Below, piece after piece: positions 24,064 through 31,700 of a DNA stretch of 50,104 bases (the first letter of the stretch is position 1; each line of letters opens with the position of its first letter). Both the position numbers and the translations under genes were made by a program. The stretch is from assembly GCA_947576945.1 (NCBI GenBank), contig CANPTH010000031.1, positions 1 through 50,104 on the forward strand, read 5' to 3'. Source of the stretch: an uncultured Lachnospiraceae bacterium (GTDB lineage Bacteria; Bacillota; Clostridia; Lachnospirales; Lachnospiraceae). Under the pieces are notes generated by a model, which made no database searches, had not been told where the DNA came from, and saw nothing but the letters and a program-made list of their open reading frames with translations.

Positions 24064-24180
24064 ATTCGCCCAGGCGGGACTCGAACCCGCGACAACGCAC
24101 TTAAAAGGTGATCAGGATTGCTGTGAAAGCCTTTTGCAAGACTTATTTCTCCGCGCTCTACCAACTGAGCTACTGCGGCG
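24064..24180 (-). ncRNA. tRNA-like RNA element 2 (D and T arms, expanded middle)
   Basis: Minus strand. Canonical D arm GCTC-AGTTGGTA-GAGC and T arm GCGGG-TTCGAGT-CCCGC, closed by a bulged stem CGCCGCAG/CTGGGCG. Between the arms lies the hairpin AAGTCTT-GCAA-AAGGCTT, the same as in element 1 but with T-A changed to T-G, so pairing is kept. Then an anticodon-like CAC-CTTTTAA-GTG loop (UUU, Lys-like) with only 3 bp. The expanded middle and the unmatched acceptor strand argue against an active tRNA. A tRNAscan-type program might call a low-scoring pseudo-tRNA-Lys. Confidence 0.6.
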
Positions 24181-24309
24181 TCCCCCTCCGGATCGTTTTC
24201 CTCTGTCTGTAACCAGAATACAGCATTCCGGCAGAAGAATCATTTCAAAAAAGTTGCGAAGGTGGTACAATAAAGCAAACTGATAACTCCACTCTCAGGC
24301 GGTGATCCC

Positions 24310-25644
24310 ATGTCAGAATTCCATGAACTCATCAAATCCTTTGCCAAAAGCAGAGAATACGTCCGCGACTTCTTCGTGTACGGTTTTAAGACCCGCGACG
24401 AATTCGGCGGCTGGAGCGGCCGCACCTACGATAACGAACGCCGCCGGCTGGAAAGCTGGCTGTCCGGCTATGTCAGGCAGGAGTACGCCGGCAGCGGAAC
24501 GGCGAAGGGCAAGAATATCTATCTGTCCATTGACAGCAACCTTCTCGACACCAACCCGCTGTATCGGATATGGAAAGCCAAAAGTTTCACAGACAACGAT
24601 ATCATGCTGCATTTCTATATCCTGGACTATCTGCGAAAATCCCCCGACCGCACGGCCGATGAGATCACCGACGGTCTCCTTGCCGATTACGGTAGAATAT
24701 TCGATCCCCAGAGTGTCCGCCGCAAATGCAACCAGTATGCCGCGGAAGGTATGCTGGTCAAGGAGAAAAAGGGCAGGGAAGTGCTGTACCGGCTCAATCC
24801 GCCTTTTCAGGAACTTCCTGGCGCACACCCCGGTCTGAAAAACGCCATCAAGCTGTATCAGCTTTTCTCACCCCATGGCATGGTCGGGCACACCATTATG
24901 GACACGGCCTCTTTCCAAAACGACCTGTTCCGGATCAAGCACAATTTCTTCGTCCATACGCTGGAGGACGAAGTGCTGTTTCCCCTCCTGCAGGCAATGC
25001 ATACACACAGGGCCGTGCTTTTGCACGTCAAAAGCACGAAGTCGGACCGCTTTCTGGACACCGAAGGCATTCCGCTGAAAATCTTTATCAGCACACGCAC
25101 AGGCAGACGCTATCTGTGCCTCTATCTGCCGTCCAAAAAGCGCTTTGCCGCCATTCGGCTGGATGCGGTCAAGGTTGTAACGGCGGGCGCTCCCTGTCCT
25201 GACTACACAAATATCCGGGAAAAGCTGGAGAAGCACAAAGCATCCGCCTGGGGCGTGTCTTTTCAAAGCGCCTCCTCGCCATGCACAGCCGGCCATCCGG
25301 CGGACCACACGGCCCTCCATGCTCTGAACAACCGGGACTTTCACCGTAAAGGCAGCGGACGCCGCATCGAACACGTGAAGCTGACGCTCCATATCCGGGA
25401 AGGGGCCGAGGCCTATATCCTGAACCGTCTGCGGCGCGAGGGGAAAGGCGGCGTCATCCGGCGAACCGCACCTGATACTTTTACCTATGAGATTGACGTG
25501 TTTGACGCCAACGAGATGCTGCCCTGGATCCGCACTTTTATCGGACGGATCGTCTCTGTAGAATCAGACTGCCCGCAGCTTAAGGAACGTTTTCAGAGAG
25601 ATCTTCTCACGATGTATCGTCTCTATTTTAAGGATGAAGATTGA
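24310..25644 (+). CDS. WYL-domain transcriptional regulator 1
   Basis: 444 residues. A winged-helix region lies around 95-165 (MLHFYILDYLRKSPDRTADE, then PQSVRRKCNQYAAEGMLVKE). The following part is a WYL-type sensor: HRAVLLHVKS, GIPLKIFISTRTGRRYLCLY, FAAIRLDAVKVV, and a C-terminal WCX-like piece (VKLTLHIREGAEAYILNRLR). WYL proteins sense ligands, often nucleic acids or nucleotides, and control defence and RNA/DNA repair genes. Divergent from the tRNA-like elements and DUF2828 gene; overlaps or abuts a second WYL gene. Start after CAGGCGGTGATCCC. Confidence 0.8.
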   Translation: MSEFHELIKSFAKSREYVRDFFVYGFKTRDEFGGWSGRTYDNERRRLESWLSGYVRQEYAGSGTAKGKNIYLSIDSNLLDTNPLYRIWKAKSFTDNDIMLHFYILDYLRKSPDRTADEITDGLLADYGRIFDPQSVRRKCNQYAAEGMLVKEKKGREVLYRLNPPFQELPGAHPGLKNAIKLYQLFSPHGMVGHTIMDTASFQNDLFRIKHNFFVHTLEDEVLFPLLQAMHTHRAVLLHVKSTKSDRFLDTEGIPLKIFISTRTGRRYLCLYLPSKKRFAAIRLDAVKVVTAGAPCPDYTNIREKLEKHKASAWGVSFQSASSPCTAGHPADHTALHALNNRDFHRKGSGRRIEHVKLTLHIREGAEAYILNRLRREGKGGVIRRTAPDTFTYEIDVFDANEMLPWIRTFIGRIVSVESDCPQLKERFQRDLLTMYRLYFKDED

Positions 25645-25663
25645 AAAGGACAGAAAGGAACTT

Positions 25664-26626
25664 ATGACAGAACTATTCTCAGAAATATATAACTGCTATT
25701 TTCAGGTGATTCAATCCCTGGTGACCCAAAACCCCTGCCTGTCGGAGAAGGAACTTAAGACCCGCATCCAGGACGCCTGTTTTGCAGAAAGCGTTCTCTA
25801 TCTGCTGCCCAGACTGACCCGGCAGGAATGGGGATTTTATGAGAAGCGGGACGGCTGTCTGCACACAAGGCTGTCCACCGACTTCTATGTCCCTCTCACC
25901 AACTTGCAGAAAGCATACATACGGGCAATCCTGCTGGACGATAAGATCGGCCTTTTTCTGGATGAGGAAGAGATCGACTCGATCAATCATGCCTTTGCCG
26001 ACGTTCCACCCCTTTACCTGCCAGACGACTTCTATTACTATGACCGTTTTGCCGACAGGGACGATTACCAGGATCCGGCCTACAGGAAACATTTCCGGAC
26101 GCTCCTGTCCGCAATCCAGAATCACGTATGTGTGGATATCCTCTACGAATCGCGCTGCCACCGCAGACTGCATCACAGCTATCTGCCGTGCCGCCTGGAA
26201 TATTCCGTGAAAAACGACTGCTTCCGTCTGCTGGCGGTGGATCTTCGTCGAAGCCCGAAGGTGATCACCCTCAATCTGAGCCGCATACGCGAAGTGATGT
26301 TAACTTCCAGAACCGTCCGGCAGCCGCCGGACTTAAACCGGCTTTTGCAGCGCGCCTACTATCAGGAGCCTGTACGCATCCTCATCAAAAACCGCCGCAA
26401 TGCACTGGAACGCGCCATGCTGCAATTTGCCAATTATGAGAAAAGCACCCGCAGGCTGAGTGACGACACCTACGAGTGCTTACTATACTATAATAAAGAA
26501 ACAGAGACCGAACTTCTGATCGAGATCCTGTCTTTTGGCCCCATGATCAAAGTGCTTGGCAACGAAGCTTTCCTGGGACAGATCAAAGAACGGCTCAAGC
26601 GGCAGGCTGCGCAGTGCCAAGACTGA
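25664..26626 (+). CDS. WYL-domain protein 2
   Basis: 320 residues from ATG 25664, which follows AGAAAGGAACTT; the frame is open to 25634 and overlaps gene 1. The N-terminal half (SEKELKTRIQDACFAESVLY, QKAYIRAILLDDKIGLFLDE) resembles the helical lead of WYL proteins. The centre is a WYL domain: CVDILYESRCHRRLHHSYLP, CRLEYSVKNDCFRLLAVDL, ITLNLSRIREV. A C-terminal WCX-like segment follows (VRILIKNRRNALERAML, TELLIEILSFGPMIKVLG). Probably acts together with WYL protein 1. No clear helix-turn-helix of its own. Confidence 0.8.
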   Translation: MTELFSEIYNCYFQVIQSLVTQNPCLSEKELKTRIQDACFAESVLYLLPRLTRQEWGFYEKRDGCLHTRLSTDFYVPLTNLQKAYIRAILLDDKIGLFLDEEEIDSINHAFADVPPLYLPDDFYYYDRFADRDDYQDPAYRKHFRTLLSAIQNHVCVDILYESRCHRRLHHSYLPCRLEYSVKNDCFRLLAVDLRRSPKVITLNLSRIREVMLTSRTVRQPPDLNRLLQRAYYQEPVRILIKNRRNALERAMLQFANYEKSTRRLSDDTYECLLYYNKETETELLIEILSFGPMIKVLGNEAFLGQIKERLKRQAAQCQD

Positions 26627-27406
26627 TTACATCCCCACACTTTCATAGTGCCGGATGCCCCTGTAGAATACGGCCCGCGCCAGCAGGAAGAACCCTGCAC
26701 TCATCCCCGCCACGCCAAAGCACCACGGCCAGGCCATGCTGCCCCGCAGGATCTCCACCGGCACGACGCAGATAAATCCGTACGGCACAAGGAACAACAG
26801 CAGGAAACGCACCACTCCCGGGTAGAGTTCCAGCGGATATCTTGCATATTGCCCCAGCTGGGACAGCGTGTAGGGCAGCGCCGTCCTGCCGCCTGCGTCA
26901 AACCAGAACACCATGCTGTTGCCAAGCAGGTAGATCGACATGCACAATACCGTTCCACACAGGATCAAAAACAGGCCCATGGCCACGCCCCAAGGATGCA
27001 GCAGCCCAAGCCTCCGCAAAAAGACCGGCATACTGACTGCTCCCACCAGAAACACACTGATGCCCTGCAGTCCCATCCCGTAGGACAACACCTGAAACAG
27101 CGGGGAGACAGGCCGCGACAGGATACAGTCGAATTCGCCCGCAAAGACCATACCCGGCATCTGCCATATCCCCTCGAACAGCACGCTGCAAAGCCCCTCC
27201 GCAATAAAGAGAAACGACAGGATCAGATAGATCTCATCCTTTTGCCAGCCCGCGATATCGGGAATGTTACTGTAGATGACAAAGGGCGCCGCCATGCTCA
27301 CCACGCGGCTCAGCACGCCCGACAGAAGCATCATCCAGAAATTCGCCGCATATTCCATTTCCGTCTTGATATACTGCGCCTTCATGCCCAGAAAAATCCT
27401 GATCAT
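26627..27406 (-). CDS. ABC-2 family transporter permease
   Basis: 259-residue integral membrane protein with about six hydrophobic segments (MLLSGVLSRVVSMAAPFVIY, IYLILSFLFIAEGLCSVL, VAMGLFLILCGTVLCMSIYL, FLLLFLVPYGFICVVPVEIL). The central GEFDCILSRPVSPLFQVLSY is the signature stretch of the DUF990/ABC-2 permease group. Third gene of the operon ATPase-permease-permease; probably forms a heterodimer with the preceding permease. Start follows AGGAGAACAGGAAACG. Substrate unknown; related sets export drugs or lipids. Confidence 0.88.
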   Translation of the reverse strand: MIRIFLGMKAQYIKTEMEYAANFWMMLLSGVLSRVVSMAAPFVIYSNIPDIAGWQKDEIYLILSFLFIAEGLCSVLFEGIWQMPGMVFAGEFDCILSRPVSPLFQVLSYGMGLQGISVFLVGAVSMPVFLRRLGLLHPWGVAMGLFLILCGTVLCMSIYLLGNSMVFWFDAGGRTALPYTLSQLGQYARYPLELYPGVVRFLLLFLVPYGFICVVPVEILRGSMAWPWCFGVAGMSAGFFLLARAVFYRGIRHYESVGM

Positions 27407-27445
27407 CGTTTCCTGTTCTCCTCTCTCCTGATACCTGAACTCATC

Positions 27446-28249
27446 TCAACCGCCTGCGATCGTCAGGTTTCTGCGCGCCAGACCGTACAGAATGACATGC
27501 AGCGCCAGAAACACCAGAATCCAAACGATCTGCAGCCCATATATCCCCGGCATTCCGAACCCGGCCATCGTCTCCTGTCCCAGAAGCACCGCCACCGGAA
27601 CCTGCAGCATATAGGGGAAGGGCGTACAGCAGGCGGCTGTTTTCAGCCACCCGGGAAACAGAACCACCGGAATCATGGCCCCGGAGAAGAAGTCGAACAG
27701 CGCTGCCCTCGTCCAGGCGATCCCCAGATATCCCGTGGTGAAAAAGCAAAGCAGACTGAACACATCGATCATCAAAAGCCGCAGCGCCGCCGCCAGAAGC
27801 AGGCAGGGCACAAAGGCAGCGAGGGCGGAAACTGACGGCACTGTCATATATTTCCCGAAACAGGCAAAGCCCGTAAAAACCAAAAGCAGATTGACCGCCC
27901 CCTGTGTCAGCAGCGTTCCCAGCATCTGTGCCATATACTGTGTCAGAAAGAAAGCCGGCCGGACACATCTGGCCACCACCTGCCCGGTCTTGATCTCTCT
28001 GGCCAGCGTGTTTTCCCCCGCCCAGTTCAACAGGTTGCTCATGGCAAAAGCCAGCAGGATATAGGTAAACATCTCCGCCCGCTCCATCCCGCCGATGGCG
28101 CCGCCTTCCTGCTGCGCGTAGAGCGCCGCCCACAGCAGGTACTGCCCGCCAAGCAGCGCCACGGGACTTAACAGATTGATGAAAAAACTGGTCCTGTAAT
28201 AGAGGTGACTCTGCATGGAGATCGCAGTCAGCTTCCAGAAAGTCCTCAT
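27446..28249 (-). CDS. ABC-2 family transporter permease
   Basis: 267 residues, about six membrane segments (FFINLLSPVALLGGQYLLWA, MFTYILLAFAMSNLLNWAGE, LLLAAALRLLMIDVFSLLCF, GLQIVWILVFLALHVILYGL). The REIKTGQVVARCVRPAFFLT stretch corresponds to the conserved cytoplasmic segment of the other permease. Its ATG overlaps the ATPase stop codon (ATGA at 28249-28246), so translation is coupled. Confidence 0.88.
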   Translation of the reverse strand: MRTFWKLTAISMQSHLYYRTSFFINLLSPVALLGGQYLLWAALYAQQEGGAIGGMERAEMFTYILLAFAMSNLLNWAGENTLAREIKTGQVVARCVRPAFFLTQYMAQMLGTLLTQGAVNLLLVFTGFACFGKYMTVPSVSALAAFVPCLLLAAALRLLMIDVFSLLCFFTTGYLGIAWTRAALFDFFSGAMIPVVLFPGWLKTAACCTPFPYMLQVPVAVLLGQETMAGFGMPGIYGLQIVWILVFLALHVILYGLARRNLTIAGG

Positions 28250-29226
28250 AACATGCCCTCCCCTGCAAAAATACGGGAGACCACCTCGTCAATATCCGGC
28301 TCTTCGATCGTGATATCCTCGATCGCAAAACAGCCCGACACCGCCGACAGCACTTCGGCCGAAGAATATTCCCTGACCGGATACACGATCCTGGTTACCC
28401 GCCCCTCCATGATGATCCTGGCAAGCGGCAGAAGGCTGCGGATATCCCGCTCCTGCTTCCCCGTCACCTGAATCATCTTATCCTGCACGAACCGGTGTTT
28501 CAGCCGATCCAGCGTACCGTCATAGATCAGCCTGCCCCCGGAAAGCACAATGGCGTCGTCACAGATCTCGTCGATATCGTCCAGATCATGGCTGGTGAGG
28601 AAAATCCCCGTCCCCGTCTCCTCATTCATCTGCCGCAGAAATGTCCTGATGGTATGCTTCACATTAATATCCAGCCCGATCGTCGGCTCGTCCAGAAACA
28701 GAAGCTCCGGACTGTGCAGAAAGACCATACCGATATCCGCCCGCATCCGCTGCCCCAGAGAAAGTTTCCTGGCCGGAACGGAAAGCAGCGGCTGCAGCGC
28801 CAGAAGCTCCACCACCCGGTCATAATTCTTCCGAAACATCCCCTCATCCAGCCTGTATAATGTTTTCACCGCCTGATAGCTCTCGATCACCGGAATGTCC
28901 GTCCACAGGTTGGTCTTCTGCCCGAACACCACCCCGATCCTTCTCAGGTAACCGCGTCCGCCCCGGCGCGGATCCGTCCCGAATACCCGGATCTCACCTG
29001 CAGTGGGCGTGAGGATCCCGATCATCATCTTGATCAACGTCGATTTCCCGGCGCCGTTCTCCCCGATACAGGCCAGCGCCCTGCCCTGCTCCATCTGAAA
29101 AGACAACCCGTCTACAGCCACCTTCTGTTCCCATTTTGCATGGAACAGGTTGGTGAAGGCGCCCTTTAAACCGGGCTGTTTATGGTTGACTTTATATACT
29201 TTTCCAAGCTCTCGCGCCTCGATCAT
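28246..29226 (-). CDS. ABC transporter ATP-binding protein
   Basis: 326-residue ATPase of an ABC-2 exporter. Walker A GENGAGKST, Q-loop VVFGQKTNLW, signature LSLGQ, Walker B LLFLDEP and switch SHD are all present. The C-terminal extension (residues ~240-326) is typical of DUF990-partner ATPases. First gene of a three-gene operon with two permeases. Start after AAGGGGCAGACAGC. No regulator in the operon; the nearest is the AraC gene upstream on the same strand. Confidence 0.93.
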   Translation of the reverse strand: MIEARELGKVYKVNHKQPGLKGAFTNLFHAKWEQKVAVDGLSFQMEQGRALACIGENGAGKSTLIKMMIGILTPTAGEIRVFGTDPRRGGRGYLRRIGVVFGQKTNLWTDIPVIESYQAVKTLYRLDEGMFRKNYDRVVELLALQPLLSVPARKLSLGQRMRADIGMVFLHSPELLFLDEPTIGLDINVKHTIRTFLRQMNEETGTGIFLTSHDLDDIDEICDDAIVLSGGRLIYDGTLDRLKHRFVQDKMIQVTGKQERDIRSLLPLARIIMEGRVTRIVYPVREYSSAEVLSAVSGCFAIEDITIEEPDIDEVVSRIFAGEGML

Positions 29227-29316
29227 GCTGTCTGCCCCTTAACTCCTTGTCTGTCTTACCCTTTTCCTGCCCTTCTGTCTCCCGTGCCGCGCCGGTATGC
29301 CGCCCGCTTCCCCGTA

Positions 29317-30174
29317 CTATGGCGATATCGACTTCCTGTACTCTCTCGGACTGATCCGATAGTAACTGCGGAACGCGGAAGAAAAGTGCTCTGCCGAAGA
29401 ATAACCCAGTTCTTCCGCGATAGAAGCAATGTTCCTGTCCACGTCGGACAGCAGGATCGCGGCTGCCGACATGCGGGCTTCCTTCTTTTTCTGTTGAAAC
29501 GATTTCCCGTAATAATTAAGCAGCAGACGCTGTGTCTGCCGCGCACTCAGCTTAAGCCGTCCGGCAAGCGCATCCAGAGAAAGGGCATGATACTCATATA
29601 GAAAGTACTCTTCTATAATAACGGATTTGGAATCCGTCAGATTATTGGGTGCAAAAGATGTCCGGGAAATCTGCTTGTGCTGATAATTGCGGACAGTCAT
29701 AAGAATCAGCTGTGCCAGCAGAAGTCTTACCTGTTCCTGATACCCGATATAATGGCATTCCAGTTCGGCAAACAACTGCTGCATGAGATGATGTATGCCC
29801 TGCATATCCTGTCCATACCAGAAGCGCATACCGGTGAAGGCCTCCATGACGGGAGCCTTTTCACGGATCTGATCCTGTCTGTCAATCTTAAAATAGACAC
29901 AATACTCCTGCATGGGATCCGGTAAGATCGGCGCCTGTGCGTGCTCGACGTGCGGCCCGGTAACAAAAAGAGTATTCGATGTAATGTCATAATATTGCCC
30001 TTCTGCGCTCAGTTTTCCGTTTCCAGAGGAAATATAATGGATCTCATAGCAGCCGCTGCCATGCATATGGGCAGGAATCGTGCGGGTAAATTGTTCAAAC
30101 ACAATATTCAGAACACGAACAAAAACACCTTCCATCCGAAAACAGATGTCCATATCGTTATAAAGTCTGCGCAT
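29317..30174 (-). CDS. AraC-family regulator (sugar dehydrogenase cluster)
   Basis: 285 residues. Cupin-like sensor in the first half (PAHMHGSGCYEIHYISSGNG, LFVTGPHVEHAQAP). C-terminal double helix-turn-helix: LSLDALAGRLKLSARQTQRL and IASIAEELGYSSAEHFSSAF followed by RSYYRISPREYRK. Divergent from the zinc dehydrogenase/aldo-keto reductase/fucose mutarotase genes and probably their activator. Ribosome site GAGGGAGATCT. A dispersed CGGCATGGAGA element sits just upstream. Effector unknown. Confidence 0.9.
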   Translation of the reverse strand: MRRLYNDMDICFRMEGVFVRVLNIVFEQFTRTIPAHMHGSGCYEIHYISSGNGKLSAEGQYYDITSNTLFVTGPHVEHAQAPILPDPMQEYCVYFKIDRQDQIREKAPVMEAFTGMRFWYGQDMQGIHHLMQQLFAELECHYIGYQEQVRLLLAQLILMTVRNYQHKQISRTSFAPNNLTDSKSVIIEEYFLYEYHALSLDALAGRLKLSARQTQRLLLNYYGKSFQQKKKEARMSAAAILLSDVDRNIASIAEELGYSSAEHFSSAFRSYYRISPREYRKSISP

Positions 30175-30364
30175 AGATCTCCCTCTTTATCTCCATGCCG
30201 AAGCATTTTCAGTACAGATCACCAGATAGCCGATAAACTGATTATACAACAAAATACCTGCAAAAACACGACATATTTACCTGAAAGTCGGCATATTTAA
30301 AACTGTTTTTTTTCTGTTGCCGTTTTATACTATAGATAACGATAATCAGAAAGAGAGGCGTTAA

Positions 30365-30432
30365 GATCGCAGCGCAGAACTTGAGATTCTGCACGCGTTC
30401 CTCAGCAAAAACGCTTCGGAATGGAGGAAACT
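30365..30432 (+). repeat. SD-bearing dispersed leader element, copy B
   Basis: GATCGCAG, hairpin GCAGAA/TTCTGC, ACGCGTTCCTCAGC, then ACGCTTCGGAATGGAGGAAACT ending at the dehydrogenase start codon. Best complete copy: the 3' part equals copy A, the whole aligns with orphan copy D. Confidence 0.8.
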
Positions 30433-31494
30433 ATGGCGGTAAAAATGATGATGAAGGGCGCGATCCTGCCCGGCAATTCAACCGTGGAATTAAAGGATTT
30501 TGAAATTCCAAAACCTGGATATGGACAGGTCGTCGTTAAGACGAAGGCATCTACCATATGCGGAAGCGATATTCGCTGTATCTACAGAGAGCATACCGGT
30601 AAGGGTCCTGAAGGCTATATTCCGGGTATGGCTGCCGGTCATGAACCATGCGGACAGATCGTAGAAGAAGGCGAAGGCCTGAAACGCTTTAAGAAGGGCG
30701 ACCGGGTCATCGTGTATCACATCTCCGGCTGCGGTGTTTGCAACGACTGCCGCAGAGGATATTATATTTCCTGTAAAAGCAGATTCCGTCAGGCATATGG
30801 CTGGCAGAGAAACGGCGGCATGGCCCCCTATATCCTGGCTGACGAGAAAGACCTGATCGAACTGCCCGATGAACTGACCTACAAAGACGGCGCACAGGTG
30901 GCATGCGGTTTCGGCACCGTCTATGAAGCGATCGAGAAGATCGGTATTTCAGGAAATGATGCCGTTCTTGTCACAGGTCTCGGACCGGTGGGTCTTGCGG
31001 CGTTGATGCTGGCGAAAGCGCTCGGCGCCAACCAGCTGATCGGCGTTGAAATAAGCGACTACCGCATCGCTCTCGCGAAAAAACTCGGGCTGATAGATCT
31101 GGTTGTAAAGCCGGGCGACGATGCGCTGGCACAGATCATGGAAGCAACCGGCGGCAGAGGCGTAGAACGCGCCATCGATGCATCCGCCAGCGATCCGGGC
31201 AGACAGCTTGCCATCCGTGCGACCAGAGAATGGGGCAGGATCGCCTTCGTGGGAGAAGGCGGCACATGCACTTTCAATCCCAGCCCGGATATTATTCACG
31301 GACAGAAGACGATCTATGGCTCCTGGGTGACTTCGCTCTGGAGAATGGAAGAACTTGTGGAACGGCTCGTGCGCTGGAATATCCATCCGGAAGATCTGAT
31401 CACAGATGAATTTCCGCTGGAAAAGGCAGACGAAGCATACCGCCTTATGGCAAGCGGACAATGCGGTAAGGTTGCCGTAGTCTTTCCTGACTAG
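30433..31494 (+). CDS. Zinc-dependent alcohol/polyol dehydrogenase
   Basis: 353 residues of the medium-chain dehydrogenase family, sorbitol/threonine dehydrogenase branch. Catalytic zinc ligands Cys43 and His70-Glu71 (AAGHEPCG). Four structural-zinc Cys at 100, 103, 106 and 114. NAD-binding GLGPVG at 182-187, with an acidic VEIS at the end of the next strand, favouring NAD. Heads a cluster with an aldo/keto reductase and a fucose mutarotase, so probably oxidises a deoxyhexose or a derived polyol. ATG 30433 is directly behind GGAATGGAGGAAACT. Its stop codon lies inside the left arm of a 166-base palindromic element. Confidence 0.9.
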   Translation: MAVKMMMKGAILPGNSTVELKDFEIPKPGYGQVVVKTKASTICGSDIRCIYREHTGKGPEGYIPGMAAGHEPCGQIVEEGEGLKRFKKGDRVIVYHISGCGVCNDCRRGYYISCKSRFRQAYGWQRNGGMAPYILADEKDLIELPDELTYKDGAQVACGFGTVYEAIEKIGISGNDAVLVTGLGPVGLAALMLAKALGANQLIGVEISDYRIALAKKLGLIDLVVKPGDDALAQIMEATGGRGVERAIDASASDPGRQLAIRATREWGRIAFVGEGGTCTFNPSPDIIHGQKTIYGSWVTSLWRMEELVERLVRWNIHPEDLITDEFPLEKADEAYRLMASGQCGKVAVVFPD

Positions 31495-31656
31495 TACTCC
31501 GTACTGAAAACCCTTGTGCAAATATTTCGGTCTATTTTCCCGATTGCACAAGCCCAGAATACTCAACGTAGCCCGCTACGCCTCCGTTTCTGAACTTGTA
31601 CACTCGAAAAAATATCCTCGAAAATTTGCACAGGAACTTCAAGTACGGAGTACTAG
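31491..31656. repeat. 166-base palindromic (MITE-like) element
   Basis: CTAGTACTCCGTACT (31491-31505) and AGTACGGAGTACTAG (31642-31656) are perfect 15-base inverted ends. The inner ~45 bases of each arm still match imperfectly (TGTGCAAAT and ATTTGCACA), and the centre is CGTAGC-CC-GCTACG. The element contains the stop codon of the dehydrogenase and ends 45 bases before the aldo/keto reductase. No coding capacity. Confidence 0.75.
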
Positions 31657-31700
31657 AAACATTAAGACAACAAAAACGAATCATACCAGGAGAGGTGTCA

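Noticed and set aside
24064..24180. Functional tRNA-Lys(UUU)
   Set aside because: D and T arms are good but the acceptor strands mismatch, the anticodon stem has 3 bp and the middle is ~40 bases too long.
26648..27835. 395-codon open frame on the + strand
   Set aside because: Antisense to two clear ABC permease genes; composition (His/Gln/Pro/Arg-rich) is that of a shadow frame and there is no recognisable domain.
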